The notes under the pieces are model-generated. The model was not told the DNA's origin and ran no database searches. It worked only from the letters and a program-made list of their open reading frames with translations. 64,000 bases of DNA from Oscillospiraceae bacterium. Its GTDB lineage: Bacteria; Bacillota; Clostridia; Oscillospirales; Ruminococcaceae. The translations under genes and the position numbers were made by a program. Shown in pieces: positions 52,629 to 61,587 of this stretch (positions are counted from its first letter, which is position 1; each line of letters begins with the position of its first letter). The stretch covers positions 16,492 through 80,491 of the forward strand of contig JALEMR010000056.1 in the NCBI GenBank assembly GCA_022768245.1, in the 5' to 3' direction.

Positions 52629-53534
52629 TTATTCCTCGTCCTCGGATCTCTTGAGTTTATTTCTTTGAGTTCTGCGCAGCTTCGGCTGTTTGGGCTTATT
52701 GGAGGACTGATTTCTTGCGATCTTATCGTTGAGTATCCTGTCGCGGAGATACTTTTTCAGGCTGTCGCGGTCATAGCCTCTGGACAGCTCGCCGTTTTCG
52801 GCAACGGATATGAAGCCCGTTTCCTCGGATACGACCACGATTATTGCATCGGAGTTTTCGCTCATACCTATCGCTGCACGGTGACGGGAGCCCAGCTTTT
52901 TATCTATGCGTTCCTCGTTCTGAGGCTTGGGCAGGAAGCAGCCCGCAGCGATCACCATTCCGTTGCGGATGATAGCCGCGCCGTCGTGGAGGGGCGTTTT
53001 CGGAAAGAATATGGTGCCGAAAAGCTCCTTGCTGGGAACTGCGTTGATTATGGTGCCGTTGTCTATCTGTTCGCCCAGCTTGGTCTCCATTTCAATGACG
53101 ATGAGCGCGCCCGTTGTGGTGGCGGAAAGGTCGTCGCATGCCTCGCATATGGCGTCTATGGCGGTATTCCATTTTGCCACCGCGTCATTGGCAGCTTCCG
53201 AGCCGAAGCCCGCTATCTTTGTCATGTTGGTATGACCCAGCTTTTCGAGAGTACGCCGCAGCTCGGGCTGGAACAGCACGATAATGGCGAAAAGTCCCAC
53301 CTCCATGACCGTTTTCAGCAGGAAGGACATCGCCTTCATCTGTAAAGCTATCGCCAGAAGATATACTATGGCAATGACGATAACGCCCTTGATAAGTCCT
53401 CCCGCGCGGGTCTCCTTCATAAAATTTATCGACTTGTAAAGCAGATAGGACAGCACCATGATATCCAGCACATCATAAAAGGTGATGGGCAGGATACTGG
53501 CTATGGTACTGCCTATCTCATATAAATAATCCAT
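52629..53534 (-). CDS. cdaA: Diadenylate cyclase CdaA
   Basis: The 301-residue membrane enzyme joins two ATP into c-di-AMP. Three N-terminal membrane helices (about 10-100) precede the DAC domain with DGAAII and RHRAAIG. The C-terminus is basic. The start at 53534 (MDYLYEIGS) is used because GGAG lies upstream; the longer frame to 53591 reads through the heptad array and is not credible. The predicted promoter at 53696-53724 makes the array its 5' leader. Confidence 0.95.
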   Translation of the reverse strand: MDYLYEIGSTIASILPITFYDVLDIMVLSYLLYKSINFMKETRAGGLIKGVIVIAIVYLLAIALQMKAMSFLLKTVMEVGLFAIIVLFQPELRRTLEKLGHTNMTKIAGFGSEAANDAVAKWNTAIDAICEACDDLSATTTGALIVIEMETKLGEQIDNGTIINAVPSKELFGTIFFPKTPLHDGAAIIRNGMVIAAGCFLPKPQNEERIDKKLGSRHRAAIGMSENSDAIIVVVSEETGFISVAENGELSRGYDRDSLKKYLRDRILNDKIARNQSSNKPKQPKLRRTQRNKLKRSEDEE

Positions 53535-53563
53535 CGTTTGTTCAGCTCCGTTCTTGGTGTTGA

Positions 53564-53696
53564 AGTACTTAGTACTTAGTACATAGTACATAGTACTTAG
53601 CTAATAGCTGTTTGCTGTTCACCTTTAGTCCTAAGGACTTTGGACTCAGGACCATGGACTAAGTACTAGGTACTTAGTACTAGGTACTAAGTACTA
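53564..53696. repeat. Heptanucleotide array, 19 phased units, in the cdaA leader (locus F)
   Basis: The left part is AGTACTT-like and the right part GGTACTA/AGTACTA-like, inverted. About 37 nt at the two ends can pair with five or so mismatches. In the middle, units of the other family (AGCTAAT, AGCTGTT) and of the AGTCCTA/AGGACTT type are mixed in. The cdaA -10 element (53701-53696) touches the array. Confidence 0.92.
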
Positions 53697-53724
53697 TTAT
53701 AAATCTTATGCGGGAAAATGTCAA
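53696..53724 (-). promoter_or_regulatory. Sigma-A promoter for cdaA-cdaR
   Basis: On the minus strand TTGACA (53724-53719), a 17-nt spacer and TATAAT (53701-53696). Transcription would start near 53689, inside the array, giving a leader of about 155 nt. Confidence 0.88.
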
Positions 53725-53850
53725 GGCTTCGGCGAATATCCCCGCAAATTTGAATCTGCGCATCACTTCCCATTTGTCAAAACACTGACCATATTTTTGG
53801 CGGATAATTGTGAAATGTTGATGAAAATTTCTTTTTTTTTCAAAAACCCC

Positions 53851-53878
53851 TTGACAAAGCCGAAATGGGGTGTATAAT
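53851..53878 (+). promoter_or_regulatory. Sigma-A promoter of the hrcA operon
   Basis: TTGACA (53851-53856), a 16-nt spacer and TATAAT (53873-53878) directly precede the CIRCE operator. Confidence 0.9.
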
Positions 53879-53882
53879 ATAA

Positions 53883-53909
53883 TTAGCACTCAAAGAGAAA
53901 GAGTGCTAA
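53883..53909 (+). promoter_or_regulatory. CIRCE operator (HrcA binding site)
   Basis: The perfect 9-bp inverted repeat TTAGCACTC, 9 nt, GAGTGCTAA lies 4 nt past the -10, where HrcA would block transcription. A further half-site (GAGTGCTA) lies at about 53926. Confidence 0.97.
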
Positions 53910-53950
53910 CACATAAAGCTAAAGAGTGCTATCAAAGGGAGGGCAGGCAG

Positions 53951-55006
53951 ATGCCGGATGACAGAAAGCTGAAAATATTGGCTGCTGTTATTAATGAATA
54001 TATCCTGACAGGCGAGCCTGTCGGTTCAAAGACAATAGCGGCAATGCCCGATATAAACGTTTCGGCGGCAACTATCCGAAACGATATGGCTCTTCTTGAG
54101 GAGCTGGGTTATCTTGTACAGCCCCATACGTCGGCGGGAAGGATACCTACCTTCAGCGGCTTCAAGCTCTACATCGAAAAGCTGATGCCCGAAAGAGCCC
54201 TCACCGACGACGAAAAACGACGGCTCGACAAGGCGCTCGACGAGGTGGAGATACCTACCGAGACAGCACTGGTGGAATCCGCGTCAAAGGCGCTCTCCGA
54301 AATAACGAGCTGCGCTGCGGTCTCGTCAAACGTTTCGCCGAAATTCTCGGTGATAACAAAGGTCGAGGTCGTGCCTACCGGAAAACGAATGTACGTCCTG
54401 CTGATGATAACCTCATCGGGTAATATCAAAAACAAGCTTTGCAGACTGGAATTCGATCTGTCAAACGAACAGCTGGAGTACTTCTCGAACTACATCTCCG
54501 AGAACTTAAGCGGGATTTCCGTTGACAGCCTTTCCGATGAGATGATAGAAAAGCTTTCCGAGGCAATGGGCGCATACATGATGTCCCTGACGCCCCTTAT
54601 CAAGGCTGTGAGCGATCTGGTCAGCGATTTCAGAGAGCATGACGTCAAGCTCAGCGGAGAGAAAAATCTTCTGGCAAGAACGGACGTCAGCACCGACGAG
54701 GTAATACGCTTCATCGAACAGAAAAACGAGCTTTCCGAGCTGCTCCAAGACAGCTTCGGAGGACTGCAGGTGCTGTTCGCCGACGACGGGAATTTCATCG
54801 TCAACAATTCCAGCGTGATAATGTCCCCTATCAAAAAGGACGGAAAAAATGCAGGTTCACTTGGTATAATCGGTCCTCTGCGGCTGGATTACGCCAAGTA
54901 TATACCATATATCAAATATCTGACGGGGAGGATCACCGAGATAATATCCGATTCGGACGGCGATGAGGATAATAAGCTCGGAAGGCTGCCCTCGGACGAT
55001 CTGTGA
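53951..55006 (+). CDS. hrcA: Heat-inducible transcription repressor HrcA
   Basis: The 351-residue repressor has an N-terminal winged helix (VGSKTIAAMPDINVSAATIRNDMALLEELGYL, QPHTSAGRIPT), a dimerisation GAF-like domain and the C-terminal GPLRLDYAKYIPYI signature. It binds the CIRCE site just upstream and so regulates its own operon. The start ATG at 53951 has GGGAGG 8 nt before it. Confidence 0.97.
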   Translation: MPDDRKLKILAAVINEYILTGEPVGSKTIAAMPDINVSAATIRNDMALLEELGYLVQPHTSAGRIPTFSGFKLYIEKLMPERALTDDEKRRLDKALDEVEIPTETALVESASKALSEITSCAAVSSNVSPKFSVITKVEVVPTGKRMYVLLMITSSGNIKNKLCRLEFDLSNEQLEYFSNYISENLSGISVDSLSDEMIEKLSEAMGAYMMSLTPLIKAVSDLVSDFREHDVKLSGEKNLLARTDVSTDEVIRFIEQKNELSELLQDSFGGLQVLFADDGNFIVNNSSVIMSPIKKDGKNAGSLGIIGPLRLDYAKYIPYIKYLTGRITEIISDSDGDEDNKLGRLPSDDL

Positions 55007-55019
55007 AAGGAGAAGACAG

Positions 55020-55622
55020 ATGAGCGAAAAAGAGGAAAAGGAAGAGCTTAAGCCCGAAGACCTGCAGGAAGCTGCCGAGGAAGAGTTTTCCGTTGACAGC
55101 ACCGCCGAGGATGTCTCCGGGGAAGCTTCGGAAGAGCACTCGAATGAGGAAACTGCCGAGGAAAAGCCTGACCCGAAGGATGAAGAGATCGAATCTCTTA
55201 AAAAGCAGCTGGCAGATGAACAGGAAAAATACAAGCGGCTGGACGCAGAGTATTACAACTACCGCAACCGCTCTCTGAAGGAAAAACAGGACGCTGCTGC
55301 GGAAGCCACCTCAAAGACAGTCAGCGAGATACTTTCGGTCATTGACAACTTCGAAAGGGCACTGGCAGCAGAGACCTCCGACGAGGCTTACAAGAAGGGC
55401 GTTGAGATGATATTCAATCAGTTCAACGATATCCTCAGAAAGCTGGGCGTCGAGGAGATAGAAGCTCTGAATTGTCCCTTCGATCCCAATTTCCACCACG
55501 CTGTAAATCAGGTGGAGGACGAAAACTTCGGAGAAAACACAGTTTGCAATGTGTTTCAGAAGGGCTACAAGCTGGGCAGCAAGGTTATCCGCTGTGCAAT
55601 GGTTTCGGTCGCTAATCCGTAA
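55020..55622 (+). CDS. grpE: Nucleotide exchange factor GrpE
   Basis: The 200-residue protein has an acidic disordered N-terminus (1-60), a long helix (EIESLKKQLADEQEKYKRLD) and the GrpE core signature (NPNFHHAV-like DPNFHHAVNQVE and FQKGYKLGSKVIRCAMVSVA). It releases ADP from DnaK. The gene starts 13 nt after hrcA with AAAGGAG upstream. Confidence 0.97.
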   Translation: MSEKEEKEELKPEDLQEAAEEEFSVDSTAEDVSGEASEEHSNEETAEEKPDPKDEEIESLKKQLADEQEKYKRLDAEYYNYRNRSLKEKQDAAAEATSKTVSEILSVIDNFERALAAETSDEAYKKGVEMIFNQFNDILRKLGVEEIEALNCPFDPNFHHAVNQVEDENFGENTVCNVFQKGYKLGSKVIRCAMVSVANP

Positions 55623-55677
55623 AAAAACGTCCGCAAAAAAATAAGAATCCACTTCACATTATGAAAGGAAGATCTAT

Positions 55678-57519
55678 ATGTCAAAGATAATCGGTATTGA
55701 CCTTGGTACAACTAATTCATGCGTAGCCGTTATGGAAGGCGGCAGCCCCGTCGTTATCGCCAACTCCGAGGGCGCAAGAACAACTCCCTCCGTTGTGGGC
55801 TTCACAAAGACAGGCGAAAGACTGGTAGGTCAGGTAGCAAAGCGTCAGGCTGTTACCAACGCAGACAGAACAATTTCCTCTATCAAGAGACACATGGGCG
55901 AGGATTATAAGGTAGACATCGACGGAAAGAAGTATACTCCTCAGGAAATTTCCGCTATGATACTCCAGAAGCTCAAGGCAGACGCAGAGGCTTACATCGG
56001 CGAGCCTGTTACAGAGGCTGTTATCACCGTTCCCGCATACTTCACCGACGCTCAGCGTCAGGCAACCAAGGACGCAGGTCAGATCGCGGGACTTAACGTC
56101 AAGAGAATAATCAACGAGCCTACAGCCGCTGCATTCTCCTACGGCATAGACAAGGAAGAGGATCAGACCGTTATGGTTTACGACCTCGGCGGCGGTACCT
56201 TCGATGTATCCATAATCGAAATGGGCGACGGAATCACCGACGTTCAGGCAACTGCCGGAAACAATCACTTAGGCGGCGATGACTTCGACCAGAGGATCAT
56301 CGACTGGATGCTCAGCGAATTCAAGAAGATCGAGGGCATCGACCTCAGCGGCGACAAGATGGCTATGCAGAGACTTAAGGAAGCTGCCGAAAAGTCCAAG
56401 ATTGAGCTTTCCTCCACAACTACTTCCGCTATAAATCTGCCCTATATCACCGCAGACGCAACAGGTCCCAAGCACCTGGAAATGACCCTCACACAGGCAA
56501 AGTTCAACGAGCTCACCTCCGACCTGGTTCAGGCTACAATGGGTCCCGTTAAGCAGGCTCTCGCAGACGCAGGCTTAAAGCCCTCCGATATCAGCAAGGT
56601 GCTCATGGTCGGCGGTTCTTCAAGAATCCCCGCAGTAAGCGAGGCTGTAAAGAAATTCATGGGTCAGGAGCCCTTCAAGGGCATCAACCCCGACGAGTGC
56701 GTAGCTATCGGCGCGGCTCTCCAGGGCGGCGTGTTAAAGGGCGATGTTACGGGCGTTGTTCTTCGTGATGTAACTCCTTTGTCCCTCGGTATCGAGACCG
56801 CAGGCGGCGTATGCACCAAGATGATCGAAAGAAACAAGGCTATTCCCATAAAGCACTCTCAGATATTCTCCACCTATGCGGACAATCAGACTGCTGTTGA
56901 TATCCGTGTTCTCCAGGGCGAGCGTGAATTCGCCAAGGACAACAAGGAGCTGGGCGTATTCAGACTGGACGGCATCGCTCCCGCTCCCAGAGGTATCCCT
57001 CAGATCGAGGTAACATTCGATATCGACTCCAACGGTATCGTACACGTTTCCGCTAAGGATCTCGGCACGGGCAAGGAGCAGAACATCACTATCCAGTCCT
57101 CCTCCAACATGTCCAAGGAGGATATCAACAAGGCTGTTGAAGAGGCTGAAAGATACGCAGAAGAGGACAAGAAGCGCAAGGAAGAGGTCGATATCAAGAA
57201 TCAGGCAGAGAGCATGGTATTCCAGTGCGAGAAGGCTCTCACCGATTTCGGCGATAAGGTCTCCGACAGCGAAAAGGCTCCCATTCAGTCCAAGATCGAC
57301 GAGCTCAAGAAGGCTATCGAATCGGGCAGCACTTCCGAGATGAAGGCTAAGACAGAAGAGCTCCAGAAGCTTATCTACGAGCTTTCCTCCAAGGTTTATC
57401 AAGCAGCGGGCGGAGCTGCGGGTGCAGGTCCCGAGGCTGCTGCAGGCGCTGCGGACAGCTCCGACAGCGATGATAACAACGGAGATTTCGTTGACGCAGA
57501 CTTCACAGATGTAAAATAA
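55678..57519 (+). CDS. dnaK: Chaperone DnaK
   Basis: The 613-residue Hsp70 has [18 protein letters not shown], the phosphate 2 motif [30 protein letters not shown] and a substrate domain ([14 protein letters not shown]). The C-terminal tail is Ala/Gly- then Asp-rich and ends [11 protein letters not shown]. It lacks the 24-residue actuator insert of Gram-negative DnaK, as in other Gram-positives. GAAAGGAAG lies before the ATG. Confidence 0.99.
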   Translation: MSKIIGIDLGTTNSCVAVMEGGSPVVIANSEGARTTPSVVGFTKTGERLVGQVAKRQAVTNADRTISSIKRHMGEDYKVDIDGKKYTPQEISAMILQKLKADAEAYIGEPVTEAVITVPAYFTDAQRQATKDAGQIAGLNVKRIINEPTAAAFSYGIDKEEDQTVMVYDLGGGTFDVSIIEMGDGITDVQATAGNNHLGGDDFDQRIIDWMLSEFKKIEGIDLSGDKMAMQRLKEAAEKSKIELSSTTTSAINLPYITADATGPKHLEMTLTQAKFNELTSDLVQATMGPVKQALADAGLKPSDISKVLMVGGSSRIPAVSEAVKKFMGQEPFKGINPDECVAIGAALQGGVLKGDVTGVVLRDVTPLSLGIETAGGVCTKMIERNKAIPIKHSQIFSTYADNQTAVDIRVLQGEREFAKDNKELGVFRLDGIAPAPRGIPQIEVTFDIDSNGIVHVSAKDLGTGKEQNITIQSSSNMSKEDINKAVEEAERYAEEDKKRKEEVDIKNQAESMVFQCEKALTDFGDKVSDSEKAPIQSKIDELKKAIESGSTSEMKAKTEELQKLIYELSSKVYQAAGGAAGAGPEAAAGAADSSDSDDNNGDFVDADFTDVK

Positions 57520-57528
57520 TAATATACA

Positions 57529-57558
57529 CGTCAGACCGTTTCGGATAACGGTCTGACG
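57529..57558 (+). other. Strong hairpin after dnaK without U-tract
   Basis: The 12-bp perfect arms CGTCAGACCGTT and AACGGTCTGACG (57529-57540 and 57547-57558) begin 9 nt after the dnaK stop. No T-run follows on the plus strand. It is more likely an mRNA-stability or processing structure than a full terminator, since dnaJ lies downstream. Confidence 0.7.
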
Positions 57559-57573
57559 ATACGGCACACGACC

Positions 57574-57700
57574 CTGCGGATATAATACTGATATCCGATA
57601 AAGGTGCAGACAAAAAATCTGCGCAAATACCATATACGCAAGTATTTGCTTGATTTTTTGTGCACTTTTTATCGGCTCTCAGTATTTATATTATCCGTAG
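57574..57700. repeat. 127-bp imperfect inverted repeat between dnaK and dnaJ
   Basis: The left arm starts CTGCGGATA and contains CTGATATCCGATAAA and CAAAAAATC. The right arm, read in reverse complement, gives CTACGGATA, CTGAGAGCCGATAAA and CAAAAAATC in the same order. The tip is formed by AAATAC and GTATTT. No ORF is present. It may be a MITE-like insertion or a structured intercistronic RNA. Confidence 0.75.
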
Positions 57701-57732
57701 GGCTTGCGTGTTTGTCAGATTGGAGTTATATT

Positions 57733-58893
57733 ATGGCTGAAAAAAGAGATTATTATGAGGTGCTGGGGTTACAGAAGGGCGCCTCGGACGATGAAATAAA
57801 AAAGGCGTACAGAGCCTGCGTAAAAAAATATCACCCCGACCTTCACCCCGACGACAAAGAATGCGAGGAGAAAATGAAGGAGGTCAACGAGGCTTACGAG
57901 GTACTCAGCGACCCCGATAAAAAATCCCGCTACGACCAGTTCGGCCATGCGGGAATAGACCCCTCCTACGGCGGGGGCGGCGGCGGATTCTCCGGATTTT
58001 CCGGCTTCGGCGATATGGGCGATATCGGAGATATCTTCTCCAGCTTCTTCGGAAGCGGCTTCGGCAGCTCGTCAAGAGCTTCCAATCCCAACGCTCCCAG
58101 AAGAGGTCAGGATATCGAGACAGACGCAGTTATCGGCTTCATGGAGGCATGCAAGGGTACTTCCCTCAAGCTTAAGATACAGCGCATGGAAAAGTGTCCC
58201 GACTGTAACGGCTCGGGAGCCGCTCCCGGTTCATCGGTGGATACCTGTCCCGACTGCCGCGGCGCAGGTCAGGTCAAGGTCACCCAGAGAACGGCATTCG
58301 GCATGATATCCTCCGCAAAGCCCTGTACAAGGTGCGGCGGAAAGGGAAAGGTCATTGCTTCTCCCTGTCCCAAGTGCCGCGGCGCAGGACGTATCAATGT
58401 TGCAAAGCCTGTTGAGGTCAGCGTTCCCGCAGGCATCAACGACGGTCAGACCCTGCAGGTCAGCGGCGGCGGTCACAGCGGCATAAACGGCGGTCCCAAC
58501 GGCGATCTCCACGTTAATATCAGGGTACGTCCCGATTCCTTCTTTGAGCGCGACGGCTACGATATCCGCACGGAGGTGCCTGTCAAGTTCTCCCAGGCTG
58601 TCCTCGGCGACGATATCGAGGTGCTCTGCATCGACGGCAAGGTAAATCTTAAGATACCAGAGGGGACCCAGTCGGGCACAGTCTTCCGCTTAAAGGGCAA
58701 GGGCGTCCAGAGGATCCACCGCGCAGAGCGGGGCGACCAGTACGTTACTGTTGTTGTCGAAGTGCCTAAGGGACTCAACAAGCAGCAGAAGGATCTGCTG
58801 AAAGCCTTCGACGATTCCGTCAGCGACGACAAGTACAACAAGCGTTCGAAATTCTTTGACAAATTAAAATCGGTACTTAATAAAGACCTTTAA
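57733..58893 (+). CDS. dnaJ: Chaperone DnaJ
   Basis: The 386-residue Hsp40 has a J-domain with HPD (KKYHPDLHPDD), a Gly/Phe linker (about 78-125) and four CxxCxGxG zinc repeats (CPDCNGSG, CPDCRGAG, CTRCGGKG, CPKCRGAG). The C-terminal substrate domains are complete. The start ATG at 57733 has GGAG upstream; the in-frame extension to 57604 lies in the inverted repeat. Confidence 0.98.
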   Translation: MAEKRDYYEVLGLQKGASDDEIKKAYRACVKKYHPDLHPDDKECEEKMKEVNEAYEVLSDPDKKSRYDQFGHAGIDPSYGGGGGGFSGFSGFGDMGDIGDIFSSFFGSGFGSSSRASNPNAPRRGQDIETDAVIGFMEACKGTSLKLKIQRMEKCPDCNGSGAAPGSSVDTCPDCRGAGQVKVTQRTAFGMISSAKPCTRCGGKGKVIASPCPKCRGAGRINVAKPVEVSVPAGINDGQTLQVSGGGHSGINGGPNGDLHVNIRVRPDSFFERDGYDIRTEVPVKFSQAVLGDDIEVLCIDGKVNLKIPEGTQSGTVFRLKGKGVQRIHRAERGDQYVTVVVEVPKGLNKQQKDLLKAFDDSVSDDKYNKRSKFFDKLKSVLNKDL

Positions 58894-58895
58894 TA

Positions 58896-58936
58896 AACAC
58901 GGCGTACAGTTCAAAATGCTGTACGCCGTGTTTTTA
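58896..58936. terminator. Terminator after dnaJ
   Basis: The 13-bp arms ACACGGCGTACAG and CTGTACGCCGTGT (58897-58909 and 58919-58931) are followed by TTTTA on the plus strand. It also separates dnaJ from the converging acyl-CoA synthetase gene. Confidence 0.93.
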
Positions 58937-58943
58937 TATTCTG

Positions 58944-60632
58944 TTACTTATTCTCCAGAGCCTTTTTATCACGCTCGCGTATCTCCGCGCGGCGTATCTT
59001 TCCGCTGAAGGTCTTGGGAAGCTCGTCCACGAATTCAATTATCCTCGGATATTTGTACGGAGCAGTTGTGTTCTTCACATAGTCCTGAAGCTCCCTGACA
59101 AGCTTTTCGCTGCCCTTGTCCTTATACTGATTGGTCAGGACGATGGTCGCCTTTACCACAGTTCCTCTGATGGGGTCGGGAACGCCCGTTACTGCCACCT
59201 CCAGCACGGCGGGGTGCTCCATGAGTATGCTTTCTATCTCAAAGGGTCCGATACGATAGCCCGAGGATTTGATAACGTCGTCTATCCTGCCCACGTACCA
59301 GAAGTAGCCGTCCTCGTCCATGTAGGCTGTATCGCCCGTGTGGTACATGTTATCACGCTTTGCACGTCCCGTGTTGTCGGTGCTGCCGTAGTAGCATTTG
59401 AACAGACCGTAGTTGCTCCTGCCGTTGTTGAGACGAATGCATATCTCGCCTGTCTGTCCCACGGGAGCGATATTGTCATTTTCGTCCACGATGACTACCT
59501 CGTACATTGGATTTGCCTTTCCCATTGAGCCGAGACGAAGCTCATTTCCCGGGAAATTTCCTATGATACAGATAGTCTCGGTCTGACCGAACCCCTCCAT
59601 GAGCTTAAGTCCCGTGCTGTCGTAAAACTTGTTGAATACCTCGGGATTGAGCGCCTCGCCCGCAGTGGTGGCGTATTTCAGCGAGGACAGATCGTATGCG
59701 TCCAGATCCTCGCGGATAAAGAACCGCAGCATCGTGGGCGGACAGCACAGCGAGGTTATCTTGTATTTCTGAATGATGTACAGTATCTTATCGGGGTGGA
59801 AGCGGTCGAAATCGTACACGAACATAGTCGCGCCCAGCGCCATCTGTCCGTAAATCTTCCCCCAGAAGAACTTCGCCCAGCCGCTGTCGGATATGGACAG
59901 ATGAAGGCTTTCGGAATTTAAATTATGCCAGTGCTTGGCGGTGAAGATATGCGCGGCAGGATAATGATAGCCGTGCATGACCATTTTGGGATTGCCCGTG
60001 GTGCCCGAGGAGAAGAACATGAGCATATCGTCGTTCACATTGTTCTCTATTCTATCGAGGGCGTCGGGGAATTTATCCACCTCGCTGTCGAAGTGGGTCC
60101 AGCCGCCGCGGAAGCCGTTGACGATGAACTTCTCGGTAACTCCGCCGCACTCCGCTATCGCAGCTTCAAAATATTCGGGGACTCCGTCGTCCGCGGTTGC
60201 GACAACGTACTTTGCGCCGCTCTTTTCGATGCGGTAGGTCAGGTCCTTTTTCTTAAGCTGATTTGTGGCGGGAATGACCACCGCGCCTATCTTGCAGAGG
60301 GCAAAAACGGTGTAGTACACCTGATAATGGCGCTTCAGAACGCAGAGCACCTTATCTCCTTTTTTCACGCCGTGAGCAAGAAACATATTCGCAGCCTTGT
60401 TGGAAAGCCTTGACAGATCGGAATAGGTGAATGTCTTTTCCTCGCCGTTTTCGGAGACCCACATCAACGCCTTGCGGTCGGGCTCCAGCCGTGCTATCTC
60501 ATCTATGATATCATATGCATAGTTGAAATTATCGGGCAGATCAAGGTCGAAATCCGCTATCCTGCCCTTGTCGTCATACTTTTCCTTAACATACTTCAGA
60601 TGTACGTCAGCTGCGCGGGTGATTTGTTCCAT
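58944..60632 (-). CDS. AMP-forming acyl-CoA synthetase
   Basis: The 562-residue adenylate-forming enzyme has the P-loop MFFSSGTTGNPKMVMHG, the A5 motif EGFGQTETI, the A7 motif YHTGDTAYMDEDGYFWYVGR and the A10 lysine in PKTFSGKIRRAE. The N-terminal region (FNYAYDIIDEIARLEPDRKAL) resembles medium-chain/branched acyl-CoA synthetases more than Acs. It activates a carboxylic acid to its CoA thioester; the chain length is uncertain. The start at 60632 has AAAGGA 9 nt before it. Confidence 0.92.
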   Translation of the reverse strand: MEQITRAADVHLKYVKEKYDDKGRIADFDLDLPDNFNYAYDIIDEIARLEPDRKALMWVSENGEEKTFTYSDLSRLSNKAANMFLAHGVKKGDKVLCVLKRHYQVYYTVFALCKIGAVVIPATNQLKKKDLTYRIEKSGAKYVVATADDGVPEYFEAAIAECGGVTEKFIVNGFRGGWTHFDSEVDKFPDALDRIENNVNDDMLMFFSSGTTGNPKMVMHGYHYPAAHIFTAKHWHNLNSESLHLSISDSGWAKFFWGKIYGQMALGATMFVYDFDRFHPDKILYIIQKYKITSLCCPPTMLRFFIREDLDAYDLSSLKYATTAGEALNPEVFNKFYDSTGLKLMEGFGQTETICIIGNFPGNELRLGSMGKANPMYEVVIVDENDNIAPVGQTGEICIRLNNGRSNYGLFKCYYGSTDNTGRAKRDNMYHTGDTAYMDEDGYFWYVGRIDDVIKSSGYRIGPFEIESILMEHPAVLEVAVTGVPDPIRGTVVKATIVLTNQYKDKGSEKLVRELQDYVKNTTAPYKYPRIIEFVDELPKTFSGKIRRAEIRERDKKALENK

Positions 60633-60819
60633 GCTTTTATTTCCTTTCATGCCTCGTCTTTGCGGCAGAATAAGCAAACGGCCTGCTTACGGCGAGCTAA
60701 AATTTTCAAATTATTCTATTTTATTATACTTTATTTATATATATTTTTTGTGAATTTGCAGAGTTTATTCTATGAATAATTTCCTGCCGCAGTTTTTTTG
60801 ACGAAATTCGGGATAATAC

Positions 60820-60848
60820 TTGAAATGCTCGGAATAATGTGTTATAAT
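60820..60848 (+). promoter_or_regulatory. Sigma-A promoter for the ECF S component and coaX
   Basis: TTGAAA (60820-60825), a 17-nt spacer and TATAAT (60843-60848) precede a leader of about 65 nt. A second AT-rich run stands to the left. Confidence 0.8.
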
Positions 60849-60918
60849 AAATTAGTATTGTATCCGGCATTGTATTGTATCCCGCCTGACGGGAATAATA
60901 ACAAGGAGGAAAATTAAT

Positions 60919-61566
60919 ATGAAAACAAAAAAGCCTGACACAAAACAGCTGACTCTTATGGGTCTGCTGACGGCGATAATCATCGTCTTTTCGTTCACAC
61001 CTATCGGCTCTGTGCCCATAGGACCTCTTGTGATAACACTGAACATCATCCCCGTTGCACTGGCAGCAATTATCCTCGGACCTGTAGGCGGAGCAGCCAT
61101 GGGAGCCGTTTTCGGGATATTAAGCTTTCTGCAGTGCATGGGCATCGGAGTTCCCAGTGCAATGGGTGCTGTCCTTTTCGGCATTGACCCCGTACTGGCG
61201 TTTATCCAGAGATTTATCCCCCGCGTGCTGGACGGTCTGCTCCTCGGATTTATCTACAAGGGAGTATCGAGGCTTTGGAACGGATACGCTGCCTGCTTCG
61301 CAACAGGCTTCTGCTCCGCATTTTTGAATACGGCGTTCTTCATGAGCGCTCTTGTGCTGCTCTACGGGAACACCGATTACATGCAGGAGCTTATCGCGGG
61401 AAGAAACATACTGGTATTCATCTGCTCCTTTGTAGGAGTAAACGCTGTCTTTGAGATGATCTCATCGACCATACTCACAGGCGTCATAGGCTCTGCGCTG
61501 ATGAAGGCAAGGCTTATCGCACCCATAAAAAAGGAAGCACGTCCCAAGGAAGCACTTGCAGAATAA
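60919..61566 (+). CDS. ECF transporter S component, probably pantothenate (PanT-like)
   Basis: The 215-residue protein has about six membrane helices and the ECF S-component features near the N-terminus (LTLMGLLTAIIIVFSFTPIG) and ILGPVGGAAMGAVFGI. The gene next to it is coaX, which acts on pantothenate, so pantothenate is the likely cargo; this is inferred from context. The shared EcfAAT module is not in the window. AAGGAGG precedes the ATG. Confidence 0.85.
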   Translation: MKTKKPDTKQLTLMGLLTAIIIVFSFTPIGSVPIGPLVITLNIIPVALAAIILGPVGGAAMGAVFGILSFLQCMGIGVPSAMGAVLFGIDPVLAFIQRFIPRVLDGLLLGFIYKGVSRLWNGYAACFATGFCSAFLNTAFFMSALVLLYGNTDYMQELIAGRNILVFICSFVGVNAVFEMISSTILTGVIGSALMKARLIAPIKKEARPKEALAE

Positions 61567-61587
61567 CATATATCGGGAGATTTTTTC

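Noticed and set aside
53535..53591. N-terminal extension of cdaA beginning MYYVLSTKYF
   Set aside because: It translates the heptad array (ATG-TAC-TAT). Similar MYYV starts appear at 48011 and 31070 for the same reason. The family start and ribosome site are at 53534.
57604..57732. 43-residue N-terminal extension of DnaJ
   Set aside because: It is encoded within the 127-bp inverted repeat and lacks a ribosome site. MAEKRDYYEVLG at 57733 is the normal DnaJ start.
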